The notes: generated from the letters alone by a model not told the origin. A DNA stretch of 64,000 nt from Polyangiaceae bacterium (GCA_015075635.1 JABTUA010000002.1:310001-374000), one strand, 5' to 3'. Shown: positions 49,472 through 58,885, counted from the first letter of the stretch. Program-made: numbers and translations.

Positions 49472-50637
49472 ATGCTCGTCAAACGCTTCGGCGACGCGCA
49501 CCTCGACGAGGTCCGCGACCCGCGCGTGGCAGGTTGCTCGCCAGCGCGCTGCTCGGGATGGTGGCCGGAAGCAGGAGCCTGCGCGAAGTCGAGCAGCTGA
49601 CCGCGGAGCTCACGCCCGCGTTGCGCACGAAGCTCGGCATCCCACGTCGTGTGCCGGACACCACGTTGCGGGACGCGCTCTCGTCGCTCGAGCCCGACGG
49701 CTTGCCCTTCGGCGTCGTCTCGCTCGACGGCAAGGCGACCAGTGTGCCTGCCGCCGACGACTTCTTCGCCCAGCGTCAGACGGCGACAGCCGAGGCGCGC
49801 CTGCTCGGCCTGGTCAGGACCGTCACCGCCACGCTGACCAGCTCCACCGCACGACCCGTCATCGATGTCGTCCCGATCCCAGCCAGCACCAACGAGATGG
49901 GCATGTTTCAGCGCTGTCTCAGCGCCTTGATGGGAACCTACGGACGCAGCGACCTGTTTCGCCTCGTCACCTACGACGCTGGCGCGTGCTCCAGAGAGAA
50001 CGCTCGGGCGGTGCGCGACCTCGGACTTCACTACCTGTTTGCCGTCAAGAGCACCCAACCCTCCCTCCACACCGAGGCCGCGCGCTGGCTGGGTAGCCTG
50101 GAGCCTGACCAGGCCGCCGCCACCAGCACGGATCTCGACCACGGTCGCTCCGTCGTGCGGCGCATCTACCTCGGTGAAGCCCTTGCAGCACCGGAAGGTT
50201 GGGAGCATCTCAGGACCGTGCTCCGCGTCGAGGTCGAGACCCTCGACTCCAAGGGCGTCCGGGTCGCGAACGACAACCGCTACTTCGTCTCCAGCTTGCC
50301 ACGCTCTCGACTCACCGATGCCGAGTGGCTGCTCGTCGTACGGCGCCACTGGGGCGTCGAGACTGCCCATCAGCTCCTCGACGGCGCCCTCGCCGAGGAC
50401 GCTCATCCTTGGATCGAACAGAACCCGCGGGCCACGGTCGTCGTGATGGTCCTGCGGCGCATCGCGTACACGTTGCTCGCGCTCTGGCGCGGAGTGACTC
50501 TACGCAGCGAGCAGCAGCGGACGCGCCCCTGGCGCGAGCTGATGCATGACATTTGGCTCGGCGCCGTCCAGGCCACGGCACAGTTCCCATGCGGCTCGAG
50601 CTCCAGAGACCGCCGGCTCCCGCCGGCGCCTGCGTGA
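49472..50637 (+). pseudogene. Frameshifted ISAs1-family (H-repeat) transposase
   Basis: The DDE core is intact in one frame: SLDGKATS (first Asp), VTYDAGACSREN (second Asp) and VVRRHWGVETAHQLLDGALAEDAH (catalytic Glu), as in ISAs1/H-repeat transposases. The N-terminal 20 codons from the ATG at 49472 (MLVKRFGDAHLDEVRDPRVA) are in a different frame. They join the main frame only through a minus-one shift near 49531. No classical slippery run is there, so a mutation or sequencing error is more likely than programmed frameshifting. The main frame alone runs from 49354 but has an implausible Arg-rich start. Confidence 0.75.
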
Positions 50638-50893
50638 GCGGTGCCGAGGCCTTCGCGCCGACCTGCTCTTTGACAGACTCCGCGTCGATCACGGCCCTCG
50701 GGCTCCTGCCCCCGTAGGGGCTCGATGGCGCTTGCTCCTGTGCGGCCCATGCTCCTCTCTACCGCCCCGTCCCGGGTCACCCTCGCCCCGCCGGTGGTGG
50801 CGACCCAGCTCGACTCGGGGAGAACCGATCGAGACTGCGCCGCCGCCGCGCCCGCTTTCCGCGCGGCGGGAAACGTGACATGGAAAGCTCGCA

Positions 50894-53686
50894 ATGAGTC
50901 GAACGATCGCGGGCCTGATCACGCTGGCCATCGGAGTTTCTGCGGGCTGTGGGCCGGGCAAAGTGGGCGAAGCCGTTCGCCCCGAGGCCCCGAAGGTCCA
51001 GCACTCGTTGTGCGACTCGGTGGCCGACTTCGGCCAGCCCCTGATCGTGGATCTGAAGGCGCACGAGCGGGCGGTCTACGAGGCCGTGATGAAAGACGGC
51101 GTGGCCGTCGTCAGCTACGACTGCAACCAGCTGCGGATCATCAAAGATTGCAAGATCGACGGCGACTACGGCTTCGTCGGGGTCAGCCCCAAGGAAGAGG
51201 TGGTGCGCCTCGAAGGCGCCGACGAGATCCAGCTCAACCTGCCGACCTTCGGCGCCAAGATCGCCGCCGAGGTGCAGCGCGACGCCTCGCTCGATCTGGG
51301 CTTGATCTTGATCGGCATGCGGCGCACCACGGTCAACGCCGCGGACAAGCAGCGGCTGAAGGGCAGCGACTGCGAGAAGGCGACCCACTTCGTGCGCGGC
51401 GCGTTCGTGGGCGCTTTCGCGCTCAAGCAGGGCTCGTCCGGTTCGACCCGCGCCGCCGTGGAGATCATGGGGGCGGGGGCGAGCGGCACGAGCAAGAGCA
51501 GCAAACGCACCGAGAACCGCGACGGCGACGCGAAGGCCTGCAAGAGCTTCAACCCGACCGCCCAGAGCCCGGACCCGAACTGCGCAGCGCTCTTGCGCCT
51601 GGAGCTGACCGCGCTGGAGGTGGCGTCGAAGGACGACGCCGGCAGCGTGGACGTGTGCCCGAAGGATCTGGTGCTGGTGAACGGCAAGTGCGCACCGCCG
51701 ACGTCGGGTGGCACGTTCCAGTGCCGCGAGGGCCAGCTACCGGAGTGCCTCGCGCAGTGCGAGAAGGGTCACGCCGGCAGCTGCGCAGCGGCGTCGTTCA
51801 TGTACTTCGGCAACCACGGCGTCACGGCAGATCCGGAGAGAGCCGCGAGCCTGGCGGAGAAGGCCTGCGCCGGCGGTAGCGCGCGCGGCTGCGGCAACCT
51901 GGGCCACGCCTACGATCGGGGCGAGGCGTTGCCGAAGGACATGAACAAGGCGCGCGAGCTCTACACGAAGAGCTGCGAGGCGGGCTGGCCGCGGGGTTGC
52001 AGCAACCTGGGCGTCCTGACCGAGAACGACGGGGACGCGACGGCGGCCAACGTGCTCTTCGACCGCGCGTGCAGCGGCGGTGAGGCGCGCGCGTGTCACT
52101 TCTTGGCGCTGAACCTGGACAAGGGCAAAGGCACCGCGCCGGATCCGACCCGCGCCAAGGCGCTCTTCGCCCGCGCGTGCAACGGCAAGTGGGAGGACGC
52201 CTGCGGCCTGCTGTCCTCCCAGCTCTTGGCAGGCAACGAAGAAGAGCGGGCCAAGGGCGTGAAAGGTCTCGAAGAGAGCTGCGCGAAGGGCTCGCCCAAC
52301 GCCTGCCGCTTCCTGGGCTCGCTGCGGCTCTCGGGGACCAAGCTGCCCAGGGATCCCGCCAAGGCCGCCCAGGACTTCGAGCGTGCGTGCGAGGGCAAGG
52401 AGCTGAAGAGCTGCGTGGACGCGGCGACGTTGTTCCTCGCCGGTCGAGACGGAGTCGCTCGGAACGTGGAGAAGGCGGCGAAGCTCGCCAAGAAGGGCTG
52501 CGACGGCGGGCAGATCGCCGGCTGCCGCTTGGTCGCGCTGGGTCAGCTCCAGGGGCTCGGCGCGGGGCGCGACGACGCCGCCGCGCTGAAGCTGCTCGAG
52601 AAGAGCTGCGCCGACGGCGACGGCGAGAGCTGCGCCGGTGCAGGCTTGCTCTACCGGCATGGCTTCGGCACCAGCGCGAACCCGAGCTTCGCCACGGGGC
52701 TCTTCGACAAGGCGTGCCAGGCCAGATACGGCTATGGCTGCGCCTTGCTGGCCGCGGCGCGCTACGACGGCTCGGGCGTTCCCAAGGACTTCGACGCCGC
52801 GCGGGCCGCGCTCGGGCGCGCCTGCTCGAGCGGGTATGGCCCAGCCTGCGGGCTCTCCTACACGGCGCCCCGCATCTACGACGTCACGCCCAAGGAGGAC
52901 CCGTTCGGCGGCAAGAACACCGCCGCAGGCGCCGCGTCCCCGAGCAGCGTGTTCGGGCAGAAGAGCACGGCCGGCGGCGGCAAGAAGCCGGCCGATCCGT
53001 TCGGCGACAAGTCCACATCCGCCCGCACGGAGAGCGCGCTGGCTCCGGGTGCGGACGCTCTCCTGCTTGGAAGCCTCGGCACTTCGCCCGAGCTCGAGAA
53101 ACGGCGCTCCAGCCTGCGCGACAAGTTCAAGGCCAAGCTCGGCACCTTCAAGGCCTGCCCGAAGGACGCGACGGTCCCGGGCCGCATGCACCGCGTCGGC
53201 TTCGCCGTCGGGCCCGACGGGAAGACTCAGGTGACGCACGGGGCCCGTAGCCCGTACCCGAAGTTCGACGCCTGCTTGGACAAGGCCGTGAGCAGCATCA
53301 AGATCGCGGCCGGCGAGCACACCATCCGCGGCTACGCGATGCTGCGCCTGCAAGACAAGAAGGACGCCTACGTCGCGCTCTCGATCCAACCGGATCCGAG
53401 CGAGCTGGTGCTGCCCCCCGCCGTGCGGCGTCTCTCGGGCTGCGGCTGCGGCGGCGACTCGACTCAGCTGGTGTGCGCCATCGAGTGCCGCTCCGGCGGT
53501 GGTACGGTTGGTGGCGGGAGCGGCGGGTACGGGGGCCCGGGTCCCGACTACGACGAGGACAAGAACACGGCGCCCTCGGCCCCCAGCCCGGAGTTCGGCG
53601 AGAAGAGCACGAAGCCCTCCGCCAAGCACAAGGATCCGTTCGGCGGCAAGCAGACCATGCCGCCCCCACCGAAGAAGAAGCAATAG
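50894..53686 (+). CDS. Sel1-repeat lipoprotein with unrecognised N-terminal domain (paralogue 2)
   Basis: This 930-residue protein has a lipoprotein signal (LAIGVSAGC), the same N-terminal domain as the gene at 44714 (residues about 45-200: YEAVMKDGVAVVSYDCNQLRIIKDC, CEKATHFVRGAFVGAFAL), and about ten Cys-paired Sel1 repeats from 290 to 650. A C-terminal TonB/AgmX-like region follows (CPKDATVPGRMHRVGFAVGPDGK). The tail contains repeated DPFGGK or FGEKST motifs and ends in PPPPKKK. The interval 50638-50893 before it holds no recognisable gene. It ends directly before the DUF423 gene. Confidence 0.85.
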   Translation: MSRTIAGLITLAIGVSAGCGPGKVGEAVRPEAPKVQHSLCDSVADFGQPLIVDLKAHERAVYEAVMKDGVAVVSYDCNQLRIIKDCKIDGDYGFVGVSPKEEVVRLEGADEIQLNLPTFGAKIAAEVQRDASLDLGLILIGMRRTTVNAADKQRLKGSDCEKATHFVRGAFVGAFALKQGSSGSTRAAVEIMGAGASGTSKSSKRTENRDGDAKACKSFNPTAQSPDPNCAALLRLELTALEVASKDDAGSVDVCPKDLVLVNGKCAPPTSGGTFQCREGQLPECLAQCEKGHAGSCAAASFMYFGNHGVTADPERAASLAEKACAGGSARGCGNLGHAYDRGEALPKDMNKARELYTKSCEAGWPRGCSNLGVLTENDGDATAANVLFDRACSGGEARACHFLALNLDKGKGTAPDPTRAKALFARACNGKWEDACGLLSSQLLAGNEEERAKGVKGLEESCAKGSPNACRFLGSLRLSGTKLPRDPAKAAQDFERACEGKELKSCVDAATLFLAGRDGVARNVEKAAKLAKKGCDGGQIAGCRLVALGQLQGLGAGRDDAAALKLLEKSCADGDGESCAGAGLLYRHGFGTSANPSFATGLFDKACQARYGYGCALLAAARYDGSGVPKDFDAARAALGRACSSGYGPACGLSYTAPRIYDVTPKEDPFGGKNTAAGAASPSSVFGQKSTAGGGKKPADPFGDKSTSARTESALAPGADALLLGSLGTSPELEKRRSSLRDKFKAKLGTFKACPKDATVPGRMHRVGFAVGPDGKTQVTHGARSPYPKFDACLDKAVSSIKIAAGEHTIRGYAMLRLQDKKDAYVALSIQPDPSELVLPPAVRRLSGCGCGGDSTQLVCAIECRSGGGTVGGGSGGYGGPGPDYDEDKNTAPSAPSPEFGEKSTKPSAKHKDPFGGKQTMPPPPKKKQ

Positions 53687-54055
53687 ATGTGGGTCCGGGT
53701 CGCGGCCTCGCTCGGATTCCTGGCCGTGGCGCTCGGTGCCTTCGGCGCCCACGCGCTGCGCGGCAAGGTCTCCGACACCTACCTGAACGCCTGGCAGACC
53801 GGAGTGCTCTACCACGCGCTACACGCCGTCGCGCTGCTCGCGCTCGCGCTCTACGGCCGCGCCACCGGGCAGAAGATCACGCTGCCGGCGGCGCTGTTCG
53901 TCGCGGGCATCGTGCTGTTCGCCGGCAGCCTCTACGCGATGGCGCTCACCGGCGTGACCCGGCTCGGCATCATCACGCCCTTCGGCGGCCTGTCGTTCCT
54001 AGCCGGCTGGGCCGCGCTGTTCGTCACTCTCGGCTCCGAACGCTCCAAGACCTAG
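53687..54055 (+). CDS. DUF423 (YgdD-like) small inner-membrane protein
   Basis: This 122-residue protein has four transmembrane helices and the DUF423 signature: LGFLAVALGAFGAHALRGK at the start and YHALHAVALLALAL, GSLYAMALTGVTRLGIITPFGG later. It is widespread and of unknown function. Its ATG follows the Sel1 gene stop with no gap, suggesting co-translation. Its stop overlaps the convergent gene end by 4 bp. Confidence 0.92.
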   Translation: MWVRVAASLGFLAVALGAFGAHALRGKVSDTYLNAWQTGVLYHALHAVALLALALYGRATGQKITLPAALFVAGIVLFAGSLYAMALTGVTRLGIITPFGGLSFLAGWAALFVTLGSERSKT

Positions 54056-54507
54056 AGCGGCGTGACGTTCAACCCGGTCGCTCGTGAGAGCTCCGCGCAG
54101 CGAACCGCGCTCGCCTTGGTGAGCAGGCGCGTGAGCAGGAACACGACGAGGCCCGCCACGGCGAGGACGCCCAGCACCGCGAGGAAGACCACATGGCCGA
54201 CGAGCTCGTCCTCCGTGACCGCAGCGCCCCCGCGCTGGTAGATCTCGAAGCGATTGTAGAACTCGAAGATCAGGTAATAGAGGAAGCCGCCGCCGCCGCC
54301 GAGCGCCGCCACGACGCCGAAGCCCCGAGCGTAGCCGACGAAGGCGGACTTCAGGCTGAAGGGAATGGAGCGCGCCCCCGCGTCGGTCACGAACCAGCTG
54401 GAGAGCGGGACCAGCGGCACGAACCAGACGTGGACGAAGCGGGTGACGACGTAACCCGCGCTGCTCTGGTCCACCTTCCCCGCGAGTCGCGTCCCGGCGA
54501 CAATCAT
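54052..54507 (-). CDS. Small membrane protein, unknown function
   Basis: This 151-residue protein has two or three transmembrane helices (FGVVAALGGGGGFLYYLIF and VVFLAVLGVLAVAGLVVFLL) and an N-terminal part with VTRFVHVWFVPLVPLSSWFV, reminiscent of the zinc-ribbon-less DUF3592-like or YhfC-type small proteins. No firm family is recognised. The ATG at 54507 is the best start. Confidence 0.7.
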   Translation of the reverse strand: MIVAGTRLAGKVDQSSAGYVVTRFVHVWFVPLVPLSSWFVTDAGARSIPFSLKSAFVGYARGFGVVAALGGGGGFLYYLIFEFYNRFEIYQRGGAAVTEDELVGHVVFLAVLGVLAVAGLVVFLLTRLLTKASAVRCAELSRATGLNVTPL

Positions 54508-54550
54508 GCGAGCCGATTCTGCCACGGGGCCGGGCACGAGCGCGGCGAAA

Positions 54551-55390
54551 TCACGGGTTGCGCCGCTTGGACGACGCCGTCGCCCAGCGCCAGCGGACGC
54601 CCAGGTGCCCGAAGTCGGCGCCGGCGAGCCCCAGGCTGTCGGGGCTGTGGAGCACCGGCAGCAACGTGAGCTGGACGTCCACGTTCTCCTCGATGGCGAC
54701 GCTGCCGACCACGCCGGCGCGGATGACGTAGCTCGGTCGCCCCGGGCTCTGGAGGATCTCTTCGGCGACACCGATGCGGATGGCCTCGTTCCGACCGAAG
54801 CGCCACGCGTAACCGACGCGCAGCCGCCAGAGCCACGGCGGATCGACGATCACCTTGAGCGACTCCTCGTAGAGGTGGAAGCCGGGATCGACGTGGGTGA
54901 CGTGGTAGACGCCGAGCAGCCAGAACGGTCCGCCACCCGGAATCGAGACCGCTCCGGAGAGCTCGCTCTCCAGCGAGAGCGGCTCCGCCTCCGGCCCTCT
55001 GGGGAGCTCGAGCTCGGCGCGCTCGTGGTGGTCCCGTTCACCGAGCAGTTTGTGGTCGAAGGCCTCGAACTTGCGCACCCCCGCCCGAAGCTCGAGAAAC
55101 GGCACGGTGCCGCGCACGCCGCCGTAGAATCCCGCGCCCTCCGACGTGACCAGGGGCTTCGCGTCCAGGCTCATCGCGCGGTAGAAGGGGCGCCCGAAAC
55201 CGACCGAGACCTCGGGCCGCGCGTACGCGAAGCCGAGCTCGAGCGAGGCGCTGGCGAACGGTCGCGACAGTCCGCGCTCCCAGTAGGAAGCCTGCGGCGG
55301 GTGCTCGACCCCGGCCGCGTGCGGTGGCGGGACTTGCGCGGCGGCGTGCGCCGAGCTCGCGAGCACCAGGGCAAGAGGCCAGCGCTTCAA
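54551..55390 (-). CDS. Outer-membrane barrel-like protein
   Basis: This 279-residue protein has a signal peptide (LALVLASSAHAAAQVP) and strand-like segments with aromatic girdles (SASLELGFAYARPEVSVGFG, WLWRLRVGYAWRFG, LGVRWRWA). The TTG start at 55390 overlaps the TGA of the PAP2 phosphatase gene as TTGA, so expression is coupled to it. A lipid-related outer-membrane role is possible from that context (inference). Confidence 0.72.
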   Translation of the reverse strand: MKRWPLALVLASSAHAAAQVPPPHAAGVEHPPQASYWERGLSRPFASASLELGFAYARPEVSVGFGRPFYRAMSLDAKPLVTSEGAGFYGGVRGTVPFLELRAGVRKFEAFDHKLLGERDHHERAELELPRGPEAEPLSLESELSGAVSIPGGGPFWLLGVYHVTHVDPGFHLYEESLKVIVDPPWLWRLRVGYAWRFGRNEAIRIGVAEEILQSPGRPSYVIRAGVVGSVAIEENVDVQLTLLPVLHSPDSLGLAGADFGHLGVRWRWATASSKRRNP

Positions 55391-56343
55391 AACGCCCCTC
55401 CGATCGCCAGCCCCGTGGGGTGAGGCACGAGGTGCACGCTCGGAGCCACCGCCTTGCGCTGGGCACTCACCGGCAGCCGGTAGTGGAGCAGCCAGGGCAC
55501 CCCGAGGCCGGCCAAGGTCCCCCAGGCCGCGCCCACGGTGACGTCCGAGGCGTAGTGCATGTCGCCGACCACGCGCAGCGCGGCGGTGGCCGCGGCGACC
55601 GCGTAGCCAGCCGTGCAGGACGCGACCTCCGGCGCTCCGCCGCCGTAGAGCGGCACGTTCAGGTGGTGCATGCAGGAGAGGCTGGCCGCCGCGAAGGCTC
55701 CGGAGGCGTGGCCGCTGAAGAAGCTCCGATAGCGGTCGTTGCGCTCGCAGTCGCGCAGCTCCGGGTCGAGCTCACTGCCGCAGTCCTGACCGTAGGGGCG
55801 CTCGCGGCTCGCCAGGGACGTGACGGTGGCCTGAACGGCGAAAGTGAGCGCCAGCGTCTCGGTGTTGATCAGCAGGATCTGCTCGGCCACGTCCGGGCTC
55901 TGGTGGTGCCAGTAGGCGGTGAGCACGCCGTCTCCCAAGATCGGATTCGCGATGCTCAGCGCGAGCAGGACGTCGCTCGCGTCGCGTGCGCCGCGCCGGC
56001 TCTGGTAGCTGCCGAGTCGGGCCGAGCTCCGCACGTCGTCGTCGAACAAGACGCCGCCCTTCCAGCCATCGCTGCGGGACCCGATGGCCACCGACGAGAT
56101 GGCGAGGACAGCCAGCCCCCCGGTGGCGTAGAGCTCCGCCAGGTGCACGCGTCGATGGCGCCAATCGAGCCGCGTGGGCAGGTCCGGACGCGGCGGGAAG
56201 AGCAGGTGCGCCGCGGGCGGCTCCGTAGCAGGCACATGGCCCTCGGGCGACCACTCCGGGTACCGCGGCTGCGCCCGCGCCGACCCAAGGCCCAGGGCCG
56301 CGATCGACGTCGCGACGGCGAGGGCGAGGCGAAGCAGGCGCAC
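55387..56343 (-). CDS. PAP2-family phosphatase
   Basis: This 318-residue protein has a signal peptide (VATSIAALGLGSARAQP) and the PAP2 acid phosphatase motifs: SLASRERPYG (K/R-x6-RP variant), RSFFSGHAS (SGH) and VVGDMHYASDVTVG (SR-x5-H-x3-D variant). Such enzymes dephosphorylate lipid phosphates at the membrane or periplasm. The GTG start at 56343 is inferred from the signal peptide; no ATG is nearby. Confidence 0.85.
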   Translation of the reverse strand: MRLLRLALAVATSIAALGLGSARAQPRYPEWSPEGHVPATEPPAAHLLFPPRPDLPTRLDWRHRRVHLAELYATGGLAVLAISSVAIGSRSDGWKGGVLFDDDVRSSARLGSYQSRRGARDASDVLLALSIANPILGDGVLTAYWHHQSPDVAEQILLINTETLALTFAVQATVTSLASRERPYGQDCGSELDPELRDCERNDRYRSFFSGHASGAFAAASLSCMHHLNVPLYGGGAPEVASCTAGYAVAAATAALRVVGDMHYASDVTVGAAWGTLAGLGVPWLLHYRLPVSAQRKAVAPSVHLVPHPTGLAIGGAF

Positions 56344-56442
56344 GGAGCGAAGACTAGTACAGCGGCGAGGATGGCGGCAGCAGGTGCCGGAAGCCGCCTG
56401 CCCCCCTTGACTCTCGGCCGCGCGGAGACGACACGGTAGGCG

Positions 56443-58554
56443 GTGCAGGCGAGAAGTCGCTGGTTCCATCGGGCGCTGCTCTGGACCCCCAGGCCCGGAC
56501 ACGAGAGGAAGCTTGGCTGGCTCGAGCTGTTCTACGACCTGGTGTACGTCGCCGCGTTGGTGCAGCTCGGCACCGCGCTGGCGAGCCATGTGAGCCTGTA
56601 CGGAGCTCTGGCCTTCGCCGGCCTGATGGTCCCCCTCTGGTTCACCTGGACCGGATTCACCTTCTACAACAACCGCTTCTTGGTAGACGACGCGGTGCAC
56701 CGGCTCCTGGTGTTCGCGCAGATGCTCGCGATCGGCGCGGTGGCCGCCAGCGTGCCGAACGTGCTCGAAGGGCAGCACCGCACCTTCGCCATCGCCTACG
56801 GCATCGCGCGGGTGGTGATCGCGCTCTTGTACGCGCGCGCGCACGTCCAGGTGCCCGAAGCCCGCGGCATGACTCGCCGCTATTCGCTCGGGTTCGCGCT
56901 GGGCGCGGCGCTCTGGCTCGGCAGCGCGTTCGTTCCGGCACCCTGGGCCTTCTTCCTCTGGGCGGTGGCGCAGTCCGTGGACTTCTCGACGCCGCTCGGC
57001 CGAAGAGCGCTGGGCATCATCGAGCGCTACCCGCCCGACTTCCACCACCTGGCCGAGCGCTACGGCATCCTGGTGTTGATCGTGCTCGGCGAGGGCTTCG
57101 TGAAGGTCCTGTCCGAGCTCGCCGACCGCGGCCTGACGCTGGAGAGCGGGACCCTCGCGGCGCTCGGCCTCTTGGTCACCTGCATGCTGTGGTGGATCTA
57201 CTTCGACGACGTCGCCGGAGCCCGTGTGAAACCGCGGCGACTGGGCAGCGTGCTCTGGGTGTACGCGCACCTGCCGCTGGCCATCGCGGTGACGGCCGTC
57301 GGCGTCTCGCTGAAGAAGGCGGCCGGCATGAGCTTCGCCGACATCGGCGCCGCCAAGTACCGCTGGCTCTTCTGCGGTAGCTTGGCGCTCGCGCTCGCCG
57401 CCGTCGGCTACATCGACTACCTGACGGAGCGTCGCGAGTCCGACCTGCCCGACGACGCCCGCGTGGGTGCCCGAATCGTCTCCGCCATCCTCGTGCTCGC
57501 GCTCGGCGTCGTCGGCGGCTTCGTCCCGACCTGGGCGTGGGTCGTGCTGGTCGTGGTGGTGTGCGTCGCGCAGGTCGTCTTCGACATCTCGACCTCGCCC
57601 CGACAGGCCGATCACCACGCCCACGCGGCCGAGCACCACGGGGAGGAGGCCGAGGCGGAGCCCGCCCCGAGCTCCCCGGCCCCCGGTACAGCACCGACCC
57701 GTCGCTGGGATCCAGGCGAAGCCGTGCGCCGCGGAGCACCCAGCGCGCTGCGCCGCGACCTCTACGTGTATTTCATGGAAGGCTCCTGGTGGCGCCTCTT
57801 CGGAGCGTGCGCGTTCGCGTACCTGTTCGGCAACCTGGTCTTCGCCTCGCTCTACCTGCTCGATCCCGGCGGCATCGCCAACGCCAGGTCCGGCTCGTTC
57901 CTGGACGCGTACTTCTTCAGCGTGCAGACCATGGCCACCATCGGCTACGGCGCGCTCAGCCCGGCCAGCACCTACGCGAACACGCTGGTCACGGTCGAGG
58001 CCGCGCTGTCGCTGGTCAGCGTCGCGGTCGTCACGGGCATCGTCTTCGCCAAGCTGGCCCGCCCGCACTCGGGGATCCTGTTCAGCGACGTGCTCACCCT
58101 GGAGAAGCGCAAGGGCAAGCCCACGCTGATGTTCCGGGTGGCGAACGCCCGGGGCAACGACGTGGTGGAGGCCAGCATCAAGGTGACGGTGCTCCGCGAC
58201 GAGCTGACCCCCGAGGGCCATCGCCTGCGGCGACTGCACGAGCTGGAGCTCGAGCGCTCGTCACAGCCGCTGTTCACGCTGTCGTGGCTGGTGATGCACG
58301 TGGTGGACGAGAAGAGCCCGATCGCCGATCTGACGGCGGACAACGCCCACGATCTGGTGCGCGCCTTCGTGGTCACGCTGATGGGGCACGACGGCACCTA
58401 CGGCACGACGACCTACGCCCGCAAGCTCTACTACCCCGAGGACATCCGCTGGAATCAGCGCTTCGTGGACGTGATCAGCGATCTGCCGGACGGACGCCTG
58501 GCGGTGGACTACGACAAGTTCAGCAGCACGCGCCCGGTCGGGGAGGAGCCGTGA
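56443..58554 (+). CDS. LtrA domain fused to an inward-rectifier K+ channel (KirBac)
   Basis: This 703-residue protein joins two membrane modules. Residues 20-385 form an LtrA (low temperature requirement A) domain with WLELFYDLVYVAAL at 26-39, HHLAERYGILVLIVLGEG at 201-218 and about ten helices. After a His/Glu/Pro-rich linker (388-430), residues 437-700 match KirBac: slide helix (DLYVYFMEGSWW), pore with filter TIGYG at 499-503, FAKLARPHSGILFS, and the cytoplasmic immunoglobulin-like domain (LMFRVANARGNDVVEASI, LSWLVMHVVDEKSPI). The frame is continuous. The start is GTG at 56443. Its TGA overlaps the next gene. Confidence 0.9.
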   Translation: MQARSRWFHRALLWTPRPGHERKLGWLELFYDLVYVAALVQLGTALASHVSLYGALAFAGLMVPLWFTWTGFTFYNNRFLVDDAVHRLLVFAQMLAIGAVAASVPNVLEGQHRTFAIAYGIARVVIALLYARAHVQVPEARGMTRRYSLGFALGAALWLGSAFVPAPWAFFLWAVAQSVDFSTPLGRRALGIIERYPPDFHHLAERYGILVLIVLGEGFVKVLSELADRGLTLESGTLAALGLLVTCMLWWIYFDDVAGARVKPRRLGSVLWVYAHLPLAIAVTAVGVSLKKAAGMSFADIGAAKYRWLFCGSLALALAAVGYIDYLTERRESDLPDDARVGARIVSAILVLALGVVGGFVPTWAWVVLVVVVCVAQVVFDISTSPRQADHHAHAAEHHGEEAEAEPAPSSPAPGTAPTRRWDPGEAVRRGAPSALRRDLYVYFMEGSWWRLFGACAFAYLFGNLVFASLYLLDPGGIANARSGSFLDAYFFSVQTMATIGYGALSPASTYANTLVTVEAALSLVSVAVVTGIVFAKLARPHSGILFSDVLTLEKRKGKPTLMFRVANARGNDVVEASIKVTVLRDELTPEGHRLRRLHELELERSSQPLFTLSWLVMHVVDEKSPIADLTADNAHDLVRAFVVTLMGHDGTYGTTTYARKLYYPEDIRWNQRFVDVISDLPDGRLAVDYDKFSSTRPVGEEP

Positions 58555-58823
58555 CGCACGGCTCCACCAAAGGCCCGCGCTTCCGGACCTCGCGCGAGGC
58601 CTACGACTGGGTTCGCTGGGACCCGGCCTTCGACCCGGCTGAGTTCGTGGTGCTGTACGACGACCACGACGACGCGCTGGCGGAGGTCGCGTTCGAGGCC
58701 TTCGAGCCCCAGGGCGAGATCCCCTGGCACCGGGTCCGCGCGCTGCGGCGGAGGGGCGAGATCGTCTGGGATCGGGACGCGCGCATCGACCGGCTCGCCG
58801 AGGCGCGGCGGCACGTGCGCTAG
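58551..58823 (+). CDS. DUF504 protein
   Basis: This 90-residue protein has the DUF504 pattern: YDWVRWDPAFDPAEFVVLYDDHDD, then IPWHRVRALRRRGEIVWDRDAR. The family is of unknown function, and eukaryotic and archaeal members are linked to RNA or tRNA processing. The GTG start overlaps the stop of the channel gene (GTGA) behind a perfect GGAGGAG, so translation is coupled. Confidence 0.85.
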   Translation: MTHGSTKGPRFRTSREAYDWVRWDPAFDPAEFVVLYDDHDDALAEVAFEAFEPQGEIPWHRVRALRRRGEIVWDRDARIDRLAEARRHVR

Positions 58824-58885
58824 CCGAGCGCCGGGGTGCGCGGAGATTTCGCTTCCCACCCCATGTGGGCGGGTGTAGGTGCGCC

